Origin: Nocardioides speluncae
Lineage (GTDB): Bacteria > Actinomycetota > Actinomycetes > Propionibacteriales > Nocardioidaceae
Direction: 5' to 3'
Length of the DNA stretch: 64,000 bases
NCBI RefSeq assembly: GCF_003121585.1
Contig: NZ_QEOO01000011.1
Span: 62,001 to 126,000, forward strand
Shown here one piece after another: positions 32,801 through 42,397 of this stretch. Each line of letters begins with the position of its first letter. The first letter of the stretch is position 1. Made by a program: the position numbers and the translations under genes. The notes under the pieces are model-generated. The model worked only from the letters and a program-made list of their open reading frames with translations. It was not told the DNA's origin and made no database searches.

Positions 32801-33784
32801 CTAGGTCCCTTCGCTGGAGTGGCCGGGGAAGATGTGCGCGCTCGGGTCGATCGCGACCGCGGCGTTGTTGACGGCGGTCGCGACCTCGCCGAAGCCGACG
32901 GCGATCAGCCTGACCTTGCCGGCGTACTCGGTGATGTCACCGGCCGCGAAGACCCGCGGCAGGTTGGTGCGCATCGCGGAGTCGACCACGATGTGCCGCT
33001 TCTGCAGCTCCAGACCCCACTCCTGGAGCGCGCTCAGGTCCGCCACGAAGCCGAGAGCGGCGACCAGCGCCTGCGCGTCGCGCATCACGGTCTGCCCGTC
33101 GTGGGTGATCTCGACTGCCTCGAGCGTGTCGCCGCCCTTCAGCGCGGTCACCTCGGCCTTCGTGATGATCTCGGTGCTGGAGGCGCGGACCGCGTCGACG
33201 GTGCGCTGGTGGGCGCGGAACGCGTCGCGGCGATGTACGAGCGCGACCGACTTCGCGATCGGCTCGAGGTGCAGCGCCCAGTCGAACGCACTGTCGCCGC
33301 CGCCGACGATGACCACGTCCTTTCCGACGTACGGGTCGAAGTCGGGGACGAAGAACTCCAGCCCCCGCCCCTGCCAACCGTCACCGGCCGGCAGCGGCCG
33401 CGGGCTGAACTTGCCGATGCCGGCGGTGATCAGCACGGCGCCAGCGGTGATCTCGGTGCCGTCGTCGAGCCCGACCGTGACCGAGTCATCGGTGCCGGTC
33501 AGCGTGCGCGCGGTGCGGTCCAGGAAGTACGCCGGACTCGCGGTGTCGGCCTGCGCGACCAGACCCGCGACCAGGTCCTTGCCCTTGATGGTCGGGAAGC
33601 CGGCGACGTCCAGAATGTGCTTCTCGGGGTACATCGCGGTGATCTGGCCGCCGAGCTCGGGCAGCGAGTCGACCACCGCCACTCGTAGGCCGCGGAAGCC
33701 CGCATAGTAGGCACCGAACAGGCCGGTGGGCCCGGCGCCGATGATGAGGAGATCGGTCTCGACTGCGTTCTGAGCTGGGGTCAC
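32801..33784 (-). CDS. Ferredoxin-NADP+ reductase, thioredoxin-reductase type
   Basis: This 327-residue flavoprotein has FAD motif LLIIGAGPTGLFGAYYAG, NADPH motif VVIVGGGDSAFDWAL and FAD end motif VFAAGDITEYAGKVRLIAVGFGEV. The absence of a CxxC pair separates it from thioredoxin reductases and places it with YumC-type FNRs. It heads the operon FNR-PPOX-fdxD-hsd4A-SDR just downstream of a perfect KstR operator, so it probably feeds electrons via FdxD to steroid oxygenases. Confidence 0.9.
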   Translation of the reverse strand: MTPAQNAVETDLLIIGAGPTGLFGAYYAGFRGLRVAVVDSLPELGGQITAMYPEKHILDVAGFPTIKGKDLVAGLVAQADTASPAYFLDRTARTLTGTDDSVTVGLDDGTEITAGAVLITAGIGKFSPRPLPAGDGWQGRGLEFFVPDFDPYVGKDVVIVGGGDSAFDWALHLEPIAKSVALVHRRDAFRAHQRTVDAVRASSTEIITKAEVTALKGGDTLEAVEITHDGQTVMRDAQALVAALGFVADLSALQEWGLELQKRHIVVDSAMRTNLPRVFAAGDITEYAGKVRLIAVGFGEVATAVNNAAVAIDPSAHIFPGHSSEGT

Positions 33785-33835
33785 GCTGTCGATCCTTCCT
33801 CTCCGTGCCGGTGCGACTCAACGATTTCCCCAATA

Positions 33836-33849
33836 TAGAACACGTTCTA
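33836..33849. promoter_or_regulatory. Perfect KstR operator upstream of FNR operon
   Basis: TAGAACACGTTCTA has both arms fully palindromic (TAGAAC...GTTCTA), the best KstR site in the window. It lies 52 bp before the FNR start. Confidence 0.92.
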
Positions 33850-33896
33850 CCGATTTGGGATCGCACTCACCACACGAGACTCAGGACGAGCCCGCC

Positions 33897-34700
33897 TCAT
33901 TTGGCCTCGATCTTCTCCACCAGCCAGCGGCCGTCGACGCGGACGATCGTGACCAGCGCGCGGTACGGCGTGTACTTGCTGCCCTTGTCGGGACCGGCCC
34001 CCTTGGTCACCAGCTGGTTCAGGAACAGCAGCGCCTCGACCTTGTCCTCGTCGGCCTCCACCACCGACCTCCCGACCACGCCAACCTCCAGGTCCATCTG
34101 GTTCTCGCGGTAGTCGTCGGCCAGCGGCTCGGCGGTGTCGAGGTACTCCTTCCGGAAGCCCTCGGTCATCAGCTCGGTCGCCTCGTCCATCTGCTTGTCG
34201 TAGTCCTTGTAGCTGGTCGACAAGATGGTGCGAGCGTGGTCGGAGGCCGCCTCGACCGCGGCCCGCTCCTCCAGCTGCGACACCACGACCGGGGTCTCGG
34301 ACGACACCTTCTGGTCGTCCTGACCCAGCACGTCCGGCGCCCAGATGTAGACCGCCTCGGCGGCGGCCAGCAGGGCCAGCAGCGCGAGTACGACGCCCAG
34401 GACGGCCGTCGTCGAGCCGCGGTCGAGGAGGCCGCGCTTGGGAACCTTCGCCGCCTTCGGCGTCTTCCCAGCCTTCGGCGTTTTCGGCTTCCGCAGCTCG
34501 AGCGGCGCGGCCGCCTTTGGCTCGGCCGTCGCCTCCTCAGGCGACGTCTCCTCGGTTGGCGTTGTCACGTCGTCCGGCTCGGTGCCGGTCTCGCGGCGCT
34601 GGTGTCCCGCGACCTTGCGCGGGCGGACGCCCGGTGTCCGCGAGCCCACCACGGGCCGCTTCGCCTTCCCGCTGTCGTTGCTGCTGTCGTTGGTAGGCAT
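33897..34700 (-). CDS. Mce-associated membrane protein (Mas), long N-terminus
   Basis: This 267-residue protein has a disordered Lys/Pro/Glu-rich cytoplasmic start (about 1-92), one transmembrane segment (TTAVLGVVLALLALLAAAEAV) and a C-terminal Mas/VirB8-like extracytoplasmic domain ending in VDGRWLVEKIEAK. Such proteins follow mce operons and stabilise the importer. ATG at 34700 follows GAGGG; GTG at 34709 overlapping the previous stop is possible. It is last in the mce4-type operon. Confidence 0.85.
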   Translation of the reverse strand: MPTNDSSNDSGKAKRPVVGSRTPGVRPRKVAGHQRRETGTEPDDVTTPTEETSPEEATAEPKAAAPLELRKPKTPKAGKTPKAAKVPKRGLLDRGSTTAVLGVVLALLALLAAAEAVYIWAPDVLGQDDQKVSSETPVVVSQLEERAAVEAASDHARTILSTSYKDYDKQMDEATELMTEGFRKEYLDTAEPLADDYRENQMDLEVGVVGRSVVEADEDKVEALLFLNQLVTKGAGPDKGSKYTPYRALVTIVRVDGRWLVEKIEAK

Positions 34701-34705
34701 CGCCC

Positions 34706-35224
34706 TCACCCCACGAACTGAAGGTCGGAGGTCAGCCAGCGGCCCTTGACGCGCTGCAGCTCCAGCTGCAGCCGGAAGTTACGTACGGTCGCGCGGTTGT
34801 CGGTCTGCACGTTGGCGACCGTGCCGGACGTCGCGACCAGCACGGTCGCGCTGTCCTGGTCGACGTCGACCACGCCTGCCCAGAGGATCTCGCCGGTCAT
34901 CACCGACTCGTTCTCCTTGACCAGCTCGACCACCGACGTGGACTCCGAGCGGTACTGCTTGGCGAAGTCGCCGGTCGCACCGTCGGCGACCCGGTCGATG
35001 CTCTCCTCGGCCGACCGGTAGTCGATGTTCACGAACGCCTCCGCCTCGGTGCGGGCGGCCTTCAGCACGTCGCCGTACCGCTCCTGCTCGACCCGTTCGT
35101 CGGCACGCTCCTGGTACCGCTGCCACGACATCACGCCACCGACCACGCACACGCAGGCCACCACCATCGCCAGCAGGTAGAGCGCCGCGTTCAGGTGGAA
35201 CAGTCCAAGCTTCGAAGGCGTCAC
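34706..35224 (-). CDS. Mce-associated membrane protein (Mas)
   Basis: This 172-residue protein has one N-terminal membrane helix (FHLNAALYLLAMVVACVCVV) and a VirB8/NTF2-like domain closing with VKGRWLTSDLQFVG. It starts with GTG overlapping the Mce4F stop. Two Mas genes directly after mceF is the arrangement of mycobacterial mce4. Confidence 0.86.
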   Translation of the reverse strand: MTPSKLGLFHLNAALYLLAMVVACVCVVGGVMSWQRYQERADERVEQERYGDVLKAARTEAEAFVNIDYRSAEESIDRVADGATGDFAKQYRSESTSVVELVKENESVMTGEILWAGVVDVDQDSATVLVATSGTVANVQTDNRATVRNFRLQLELQRVKGRWLTSDLQFVG

Positions 35225-36486
35225 CGAGTCGCCACCGGGCCGACCAGCAGCCACTTCCATGAGTCCCCTCCCAGGATGGACAGGTTGCCCTGATCCCCGA
35301 GCCGGACCGACTCGCCGTTCGTGTCGGTCAGGCCGTCGATGATTCCCGAGGTCGGATCATACGACCGCCCGTAGGTCCGACCTGAGGAGTATGCACCGTT
35401 TGGTGCCGGAGCGTACTTGCTGCCCCGCATGTTGAACGGCGGGCCGCTCAGGCAGCGCGCCGGATAGTGCGGCCGGTCCGCCACGTCGTCACCCTGGCGC
35501 CACTCGCTCGGCGGCAGGTAGCCCTCCCGGCACGGCGCCTGCCCCGAGTCCAGCTGCAGGCTGGTGATGCCCCAGCCGCTCGGTGGCGTGGCCAGGTCGT
35601 TGGAGACCAGCCGCGGGAAGGTGACCAGCAGCTGCTCGATCCCGGGCAGGTGCGCGAGCAGCACCTGGTCGACGGTCACGGCGTTCGCGAGCAGCACCGG
35701 CAGCGACGGCTCCAGGTCCTTCAGCAGCGCGGTGAGCTCGCCGGACAGCGCGGGCGTGTCGCTCAGGACCGTCCGGAGGTTCTTGTCGCTGGCCCGCAGG
35801 GACGCGGTGATCAGCTTGAGGTCGCGGGCCAGGGAGCGGATATTCTCGCTCTCGTCCTGCTGGGTCTGGAGTACGACGAGCGCCTGGTCGAGCAGCGCGA
35901 TCGTCTCGTCCTGGTTGGCGGAGGCCTCGTCGATGAACTCGGTGCCGCCGTCCAGCAGCTGCTCCAGCGGCCGGCCGGTGTCGCGGAACATGGTGCCGAG
36001 CTCCTCGACCACCGTGGCCAGATTCTCCTTGTCCACCGAGTTCACGAACTGGTCGACCTCGACCAGCAGGTCCTCCTCGCTCACCGGCAGCGAGTCGGCG
36101 TCGCCGGCCAGGGTCTGGCCGTCACCGAGGTAGGGACCGGACTCGTCCTCGGGCAGGAAGTCGAGGTACTGCTCGCCCACCGCGGACAGGTTGTGGACCT
36201 CTATCCGGGCGTCGCGCGGGATCCGCACACCCTCCTCCATCGCCAGGTCGAGCGTGACGCCCTCCTTGGTCGGAGTCATCTTCACGACCTCGCCGACTCC
36301 GACCCCGCGGTAGGTGACCTGGCTGCCTTCGTAGAGGCCGCCGGACTCCGGCAGCGTCGCATGGATGGTGTAGCCGCGACCGAGGATCCGGTCCACGATG
36401 CCGAGGTACTCGCCGGCGACGTACACGATCCCGACGGCGCTCAGCACCATGAACGCCGCGATCCGGATCCGCACTCCCCTGCTCAT
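35221..36486 (-). CDS. mce4F: Mce family protein Mce4F
   Basis: This 421-residue substrate-binding/tunnel protein has an N-terminal membrane anchor (AAFMVLSAVGIVYVAGEYL), an MCE/MlaD domain with the family core GSQVTYRGVGVGEV, a long helical section, and a disordered C-terminal tail with Cys pairs. It is sixth of the Mce A-F hexamer forming a periplasmic channel. Four-base overlaps on both sides tie it to mce4E and the Mas gene. Confidence 0.92.
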   Translation of the reverse strand: MSRGVRIRIAAFMVLSAVGIVYVAGEYLGIVDRILGRGYTIHATLPESGGLYEGSQVTYRGVGVGEVVKMTPTKEGVTLDLAMEEGVRIPRDARIEVHNLSAVGEQYLDFLPEDESGPYLGDGQTLAGDADSLPVSEEDLLVEVDQFVNSVDKENLATVVEELGTMFRDTGRPLEQLLDGGTEFIDEASANQDETIALLDQALVVLQTQQDESENIRSLARDLKLITASLRASDKNLRTVLSDTPALSGELTALLKDLEPSLPVLLANAVTVDQVLLAHLPGIEQLLVTFPRLVSNDLATPPSGWGITSLQLDSGQAPCREGYLPPSEWRQGDDVADRPHYPARCLSGPPFNMRGSKYAPAPNGAYSSGRTYGRSYDPTSGIIDGLTDTNGESVRLGDQGNLSILGGDSWKWLLVGPVATR

Positions 36487-37805
36487 GGCGTCGCCTCCCC
36501 GCCGTACAGCTGGGACTCAGTAGGCGGCGCGGGGCCCTCACCGGCGAGCGCGCCACGTAGGCCGGGGATCGGCAGCAGCCCGCCGTCGGCGCCGCTGCCC
36601 AGCAGGTCGGGCAGGCCACCGATCAGCGGCAGACCACCCAGTCCCTTGCAGATCGGGTTGTCCTTGTGCTGGGGCTTGGCGCACTCGGTCTTCAGCACCT
36701 GGAACAGGTTGAGGTTGGTCAGGAACTTCGCGCACTCCGGGCTCAGCAGGTTCAGCGTCGCCAGGCACTTGCCGAGCTCGTCGAGGACCTGTCCCGGCGG
36801 CGGCAGCGGCAGCCCGGGCAGGGTGAGGTTCTCGAGGCTGATGTCGAGCTGCATCACCGCGTTGGCGAAGTCGCCCTTGACGACCTCGGCGGTCTCCTTC
36901 GGGAACGGGAAGCTGACCATCATCGCCAGTCCGGTCGGGAGGTCATCGCCGACCGCGCTCAGCGAGGCGAGGATCGGCTTCAGGTGGCGCAGCGATTCCA
37001 GCAGGTCGTCCTTGCTGGCCGTGATCACCCGCTTGCCGACGACGCCGAGCCGGTCCAGCGAGCGCAGCATCTTCATCAGGTCGGCGTGCTGGTCGGACAG
37101 TACGGCGACCGCCCTAGGCATGGTCTCCAGCGCGCCACTGATCGTCTTGCGCTCGGCGTTGAGCGTCCTGGCCAGCCCGTTCAGTGATCGCAGCGCGCCG
37201 AGGATGTCGGTCTTCTGGGCGTCGAGGGTGCCGACCACGCTGTCCAGGCTGTTCAGCAGATGCTTGAGCCGGTCGGTCCGGCCGCCCATCACGTCGTTGA
37301 GCTCTTCGGTGATGGTGGCGAGCTGGCCGACGCCGCCGCCGCTGAGCAGGAACGAGAGCGCGTTCAGCACCTCCTCCATCTCCGGGTTGCGGCCAGTCGC
37401 GGCGAGCGGGATGTTGTCGTTGTCGCCGAGCCGCCCGCGGGCCTGTTCGGTTTCTGGCTTCTCCAGCGCGATGTACTTCTCGCCGAGCAAGCTGGTCTGG
37501 CGGATGTCCGCGGTCGCGTTGTCGGGGAGTACGACGTTGTCGCGGACCCGCATCGTCACCCGGGCATGCCAGCCGACCCGCTTGATCTCGGTCACCTCGC
37601 CAACCGGTACGTCGTCGACCATCACCGCCGAGCGCGGCACCACGTTGAGCACGTCGGCGAACTCCGCGGTGACGACGTACGACTTGTCCTCGTCGATGCC
37701 GCCGGGCAGCGGCAGGTCGTAGGCGTCGAACTCGCAGCCCGACACCAGCAGGGCCAGCGCGACGACACCGGCGGGAAGCGCGCGGCGGAAGGTCCGGGAG
37801 ATCAT
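36483..37805 (-). CDS. mce4E: Mce family lipoprotein Mce4E
   Basis: This 440-residue product has a lipoprotein signal (LALLVSGC), an MCE domain (VPVGEVTEIKRVGWHA) and a helical, coiled-coil-rich middle. The E subunit is the lipoprotein in most mce operons. ATG at 37805 overlaps the mce4D stop by one base; a longer upstream frame only shadows mce4D. Confidence 0.92.
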   Translation of the reverse strand: MISRTFRRALPAGVVALALLVSGCEFDAYDLPLPGGIDEDKSYVVTAEFADVLNVVPRSAVMVDDVPVGEVTEIKRVGWHARVTMRVRDNVVLPDNATADIRQTSLLGEKYIALEKPETEQARGRLGDNDNIPLAATGRNPEMEEVLNALSFLLSGGGVGQLATITEELNDVMGGRTDRLKHLLNSLDSVVGTLDAQKTDILGALRSLNGLARTLNAERKTISGALETMPRAVAVLSDQHADLMKMLRSLDRLGVVGKRVITASKDDLLESLRHLKPILASLSAVGDDLPTGLAMMVSFPFPKETAEVVKGDFANAVMQLDISLENLTLPGLPLPPPGQVLDELGKCLATLNLLSPECAKFLTNLNLFQVLKTECAKPQHKDNPICKGLGGLPLIGGLPDLLGSGADGGLLPIPGLRGALAGEGPAPPTESQLYGGEATP

Positions 37806-39004
37806 CACGAGCCTCCCATCAGCGTGTTCAGCGAGCCGTCTGTCTCGCTGCTGAACTGCTCCTGGGTCTGGTCCGCATCGCGTGCGGTCGGTCCGTCCGC
37901 CGGGTCGCCGGACTGTTTGCCGGACGGCTTGCCGGCCTGGTTGATCAGTGGTTCCAGCAGCTGCTTGAACAGCCGGCAGGCGAGCTCGGCGCCGGCCTTC
38001 GGCACGTTCGACTGCTTCACCACCGCGCACAGGAACCCGTCGGCGTCGGCGATGTTGCCCTCCAGGCCGAGCCGGGAGCCGACGGTCTTGGTCTGCGCGT
38101 TGTAGGCGAGCGCGAGGTTGCCCGCGCCGAGCGGGCCGGCGCGCAGCGTCGTGGCCAGCGCGTCCTTCTCGGTCGCGAGGTTCTTGACAACCCGCGTCAG
38201 CTTGGCGATGTCGGTCACCAGCGCCTTGCGGTGGGTCTTGACGAAGGTCTGTACGGTGCCGACCGACTTGGCCACCTCGGCGAGCGCCAGCTCCAGCTCG
38301 GTGCGCTCGGTCACCAGCGTCGCCGAAACGCCGGCCAGGTCCTTGAGGAAGGCGCGCACCAGCTTGTCGTTGCCGGCCAGCACCTTGGTGAACTGCGCCA
38401 GCTCGCGAACGGTCGCGAAGAGCTCGCCGCTGCCGTTGCCGAACGTGGTCGCCGCCATCGCCAGGTCGCGCACCATCTGGTTGCCGAGCTCACCCTTGCC
38501 CTCGAGGTTCTCCGCGCCGGCGCGGAGCACGTTGTCGAGGGTGCCGTCCTTGTTGACGCCGTTCGGGCCGAGCGCCACCGACAGGTCGCGCAGGCTGGCG
38601 TAGATCCGGTCCAGCTCGACGGGTACGCCGGTGTCGGGCAGCGCGATGTCGGCACCGTCGGCCATAGCCCGGTCGCCCTTGCGGAAGACCGGGGTGAGCT
38701 GGATGAAGCGGTCGGCGACCAGGGTCGGGGTGACGATGACGGCCTTCGCGTCGGCGGGGACCTGGTACTTCGCGTCGTACTCCATCTCGACCCGGACCGA
38801 GTTGCCCTCCGGCACGACCGCGGTCACCTCGCCGACGTTGACGCCGAGGATCCGGACGTCGGTGCCCACGAAGATGCTGACCGCGCGCGGGAAGTGGGCG
38901 GTGACGGTACGCCGCTCGGCCTCGCCACGGATCAGCAGTAGCGAGGCGAGCAGGGCCGCCAGCAGCACCACCGCGACCACCCGGACGTTCAGCACGCGGC
39001 TCAT
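37805..39004 (-). CDS. mce4D: Mce family protein Mce4D
   Basis: This 399-residue protein has an N-terminal anchor (VVAVVLLAALLASLLLI), an MCE domain containing VRILGVNVGEVTAV, and helical repeats. Position, length and overlaps fit the D subunit of the importer. Confidence 0.91.
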   Translation of the reverse strand: MSRVLNVRVVAVVLLAALLASLLLIRGEAERRTVTAHFPRAVSIFVGTDVRILGVNVGEVTAVVPEGNSVRVEMEYDAKYQVPADAKAVIVTPTLVADRFIQLTPVFRKGDRAMADGADIALPDTGVPVELDRIYASLRDLSVALGPNGVNKDGTLDNVLRAGAENLEGKGELGNQMVRDLAMAATTFGNGSGELFATVRELAQFTKVLAGNDKLVRAFLKDLAGVSATLVTERTELELALAEVAKSVGTVQTFVKTHRKALVTDIAKLTRVVKNLATEKDALATTLRAGPLGAGNLALAYNAQTKTVGSRLGLEGNIADADGFLCAVVKQSNVPKAGAELACRLFKQLLEPLINQAGKPSGKQSGDPADGPTARDADQTQEQFSSETDGSLNTLMGGS

Positions 39005-39990
39005 CAGAGATCACCCGGCCCAGGAAGGAACTCGCCGGTCGGGATGCTCGCGAGGTTGACGACGTACACGTCGAACCAGGGCCCGGTGCCAATGACGTTG
39101 CTCAGGATGCTGGCGTAGGGGCCGGCGTTGTGGATCAGTGCCTTGACCTGCTTCTCCTTGCGGACCAGCAGCGAGGTCAGCTCGTCGACCTCCTTGAGGG
39201 CGGGCCCGATCTCCTTCTGGTTGTCGGTCGCCACCCCGCGCAGCTCCCTGGACAGCGAGCGCGCGCCGACCAGCAGCCGGTGGATGGCCTGCTTGCGCTT
39301 GCGCAGCTCCTGGAAGACCAGGTCGCCGTCCTTCATCAGCTTCACGATGTCCTTGCTGCGCGCGGACAGGATCTTGCTGACCGTGTGCAAGCTCTTCAGC
39401 AGCGTCTGCAGCTCCTGGTCGCGGCTGGCAATGGTCCGCGACAGCCGGGAGATGCCGCGGAAGCTCTCCTGGATCTCCGGCCCGGAGGCGTCGAGCGTCT
39501 CGCCGATCGCGGTCAGCGCCTGCTGCAGCTGCTGAGTGTCGATCCGCTCGGTGGTGGTGGCCAGGTCGCCGAGCACGCCGACGATGTCGTACGCCGACTC
39601 GGTGCGCGCCAGCGGGATCACGTCGTCGCTGGCCTGCTGGCCGGGACCGTCCGGCTCCAGCTTGAGGTACTTCTCACCGAGCAGGTTGAGCACCTCCACC
39701 GACGCCTTGGTCTCGGTCCCGAACTCGACGTCGTTGTCGACCTCGAACGAGACCAGCACCCGGTCCCCGGTGAGCTCGACGCTCTTGACCCGGCCGGATC
39801 GGATGCCGCCGACCTGGACCATGTTGCCCTTGTGCAGGCCGCTCGCGTCGGCCAGCTCGGCGGTGTACGTCGTACCGGCCAGGCCCGGCATCTTCGACAG
39901 GTTGAACGACGCGGCCAGCGCCAGCAGCATCACGACCAGCGTGATCGCGCCGAGGCGCAGGATCCGGGCTTCACTCTCGCGACGGGCCAT
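39004..39990 (-). CDS. mce4C: Mce family protein Mce4C
   Basis: This 328-residue subunit starts MARRESEARILRLG, with a membrane segment (AITLVVMLLALAASF) and an MCE domain (NMVQVGGIRSGRVKSV). ATG at 39990 abuts the mce4B stop. The C-terminus TGPWFDVYVVNL is the family's C-type ending. Confidence 0.91.
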   Translation of the reverse strand: MARRESEARILRLGAITLVVMLLALAASFNLSKMPGLAGTTYTAELADASGLHKGNMVQVGGIRSGRVKSVELTGDRVLVSFEVDNDVEFGTETKASVEVLNLLGEKYLKLEPDGPGQQASDDVIPLARTESAYDIVGVLGDLATTTERIDTQQLQQALTAIGETLDASGPEIQESFRGISRLSRTIASRDQELQTLLKSLHTVSKILSARSKDIVKLMKDGDLVFQELRKRKQAIHRLLVGARSLSRELRGVATDNQKEIGPALKEVDELTSLLVRKEKQVKALIHNAGPYASILSNVIGTGPWFDVYVVNLASIPTGEFLPGPGDL

Positions 39991-41069
39991 CAGTTGCACC
40001 TCGCTGCGGTGGAGTGGAACGAGAAGTTGTTGAGCTGCTCCTGGAGCTCGCGCAGGCCGGGCAGGTCGCTGATGATCGGCAGCCGGATCTTCCCCTTGAA
40101 GCCGCAGAGGTAGTAGTTGTACCAAGACCCGTAGGTGCCGGTCCGGGTCTGGTCGCTGAAGGACTCGGGCACCTTGTCCAGCAGCAGCTCGACCGCCTTC
40201 GCGTTCTCCGGCTTGTTGAGCAGCTGGGCCAGCTTGCGCAGCTCGACGATGTCGTCCTTCAGCAGCGGCCTGCCCTCGACCAGGAGGTCGGCGACGACCG
40301 TGGTCAGGTCGCCCAGGCTCTCGATCGACGAGCCGATGGACAGCCGGTCCTGGGACAGGTGCGTCATCCAGCCCTTGAGCTCGATGATGAGCGAGTCGAA
40401 CTCCTTGTGGTGGCTGTGCACGGTCTCCAGCGTCTTGCTGAGGTTGGTGATCACCTCGCCGATCAGCTCGTCGTTGTCGGCCAGGGTGTTGGTCAGCGAG
40501 GCGGTCTTGGACAGCAGGCTCTTGACCGTGCCGCCCTCGCCCTGCAGCACCTGGACCAGGTTCAGGCTGAGCTCGTTGACCTGCGTCGGGTTGAGGGCCT
40601 GGAACAGCGGCTGGAAGCCGTTGAAGAGCACGGTCAGGTCGAGCGCGGGACTGGTGCGCTCGACCGGGATGGTGTCGCCGTCGGCCAGGGTCGGTGCCGC
40701 CTTGTCGGCGCCGGCCTCCAGCGCGAGGTAGCGGTCACCGACCAGGTTCAGGAAGCGGATCTCGGCGCGCGACGCATCGGTCAGCGGTACGCCGTCCTCG
40801 ACGTGGAAGGTGACCATCGCCTGCCCGCGCTCGTGGTGCTCGACCTTCTTGACCTCGCCGACCGCGACGCCGGCGACCCGGACGTCGTCGCCCTTCTGAA
40901 GCATGCTCGCGCTGGTGAACACCGCCTTGTAGTCGGAGCCGGCGCCGAAGCTGAAGTTGCCCATGATCGAGGCCAGCGCGCCGGTGACCACGATCGAGGC
41001 CAGCGTGAAGATGCCGAGCTTGACCGCTGCGGCGGTGGTGACGCGGTTGCGACGGTCGTTAAGGATCAC
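39990..41069 (-). CDS. mce4B: Mce family protein Mce4B
   Basis: This 359-residue subunit has a membrane anchor near the N-terminus (KLGIFTLASIVVTGALASI), MCE motif DDVRVAGVAVGEVKKV and a helical domain. Its overlaps with mce4A and mce4C indicate coupled translation. Confidence 0.91.
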   Translation of the reverse strand: MILNDRRNRVTTAAAVKLGIFTLASIVVTGALASIMGNFSFGAGSDYKAVFTSASMLQKGDDVRVAGVAVGEVKKVEHHERGQAMVTFHVEDGVPLTDASRAEIRFLNLVGDRYLALEAGADKAAPTLADGDTIPVERTSPALDLTVLFNGFQPLFQALNPTQVNELSLNLVQVLQGEGGTVKSLLSKTASLTNTLADNDELIGEVITNLSKTLETVHSHHKEFDSLIIELKGWMTHLSQDRLSIGSSIESLGDLTTVVADLLVEGRPLLKDDIVELRKLAQLLNKPENAKAVELLLDKVPESFSDQTRTGTYGSWYNYYLCGFKGKIRLPIISDLPGLRELQEQLNNFSFHSTAARCN

Positions 41070-42385
41070 TTCGCCCCCCTCACCAGTGGGCCGTAGAGCA
41101 GGGCCGGCAGCGATCCGTAGCTGTCCGCCGGCCGGCCGGTCTCGGCGGCGAGCAGTGCGTTGAGCAGCTCCTGCTCCGCCTCAGTGCCGGCCGAGCCGCT
41201 GGTCGGGTTCGCGCCGTACGGCGTGGCTGCGCGTGGCAGCGGCAGCCCCGGGATCGGGCTGGTGGGCGGGTTGCCGTCGATGTCGGTGCCGTCGGCCAGG
41301 TCGCGGTCGCCGATCAGGCCGCCCGGGTTCGGCAGCCCGATGCACCACGGGCCGTGCCCGATCTCGCCGTACTCAGGGGCGTCGGCGGCGGTGTAGGCCT
41401 TGTACTGCGGCGTGAACAACCGCACCTCCTGGTGGATGACGCCGCCGCGGAAGATGTCCTTCAGCTTCTCCGACTGGATCGCCAGGCCCTTGAGCAGGCA
41501 CGGGTTCTGCGGGGAGTACGTCGCGAGCAGCTGCAGCACCGGCTCGGTCACCTGGCCGACCCGGATCAGGTTCTGCTCGTTGTCGGCGAGGATCCGGGTG
41601 GAGACGCTGGACAGCCCGGTGAGGTCGTCGAAGAAGACGCCGAGCTTCTCCTTGCTGGCGATCACGGTCCGGCTGGTCACCGTCGCGTTCTTCAGCACGC
41701 TCATCAGGTCGGGCGCGGCGAGGTCGTAGGTCTGGGCGACCTGCGCCAGCAGCCGGATGTCCTTGCGGAAGGTCGGCAGGTGGTCGTCGATGGCGCCGAG
41801 GTAGCTGTCGAGCTTGTCCAGGGACTCACCGATCCGCTCACCCCGGCCGCCGAGCGCGGTGGCGAGCGCGTTCAGGGTGGCGTTGAGGTCAGCCGGCCGG
41901 ACCGCCCGCAGCAGCGGGAACAGGTCCGCGAGGATCCTGTTCAGCTCGACGTTGGTTCGCACCCGGTCGGACGGGATCACGTCGCCGTCCGCGATCGCAT
42001 CCTTGGCCGGGTTCTCCGGGCGCAGCAACGCGATGTACTTCTGGCCGAACAGGGTGGTCGGCAGGATCTCGACCTTCACGTTGGCCGGGATCTCGCGGGC
42101 GGCCTCGGGGCGCAGGCCGATCTTGATCGACGCCTCCTTGCCGTCCTGGTCGATCTCACGGACCTGGCCGACGAGCGCACCGTTGAGCCGGACGTCGCCG
42201 AACTTGGCCAGCTGGAGGCCGGCCCGGTCGGCCTTGATCGTCACCATGGTGACCGGCTCGAAGACCTTCTGGTACATCGCGATCGACAGGCTGATCAGCA
42301 GCGCGATCGTGAGCAGGAAGGCGATCCCGGCGACCACCAGCCGCCGGTGCTCCTGCGGGGAGTCGTGATGAATGTTGACCAGCAT
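41066..42385 (-). CDS. mce4A: Mce family protein Mce4A
   Basis: This 439-residue subunit has an anchor LVVAGIAFLLTIALLISLSIAMY, MCE domain FGDVRLNGALVGQVREI and a long helical part followed by a Pro/Gly-rich tail. It is the first MCE protein after the two permease genes. KstR control of the operon points to sterol uptake. Confidence 0.92.
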   Translation of the reverse strand: MLVNIHHDSPQEHRRLVVAGIAFLLTIALLISLSIAMYQKVFEPVTMVTIKADRAGLQLAKFGDVRLNGALVGQVREIDQDGKEASIKIGLRPEAAREIPANVKVEILPTTLFGQKYIALLRPENPAKDAIADGDVIPSDRVRTNVELNRILADLFPLLRAVRPADLNATLNALATALGGRGERIGESLDKLDSYLGAIDDHLPTFRKDIRLLAQVAQTYDLAAPDLMSVLKNATVTSRTVIASKEKLGVFFDDLTGLSSVSTRILADNEQNLIRVGQVTEPVLQLLATYSPQNPCLLKGLAIQSEKLKDIFRGGVIHQEVRLFTPQYKAYTAADAPEYGEIGHGPWCIGLPNPGGLIGDRDLADGTDIDGNPPTSPIPGLPLPRAATPYGANPTSGSAGTEAEQELLNALLAAETGRPADSYGSLPALLYGPLVRGAK

Positions 42386-42397
42386 CGTCGCGTCACC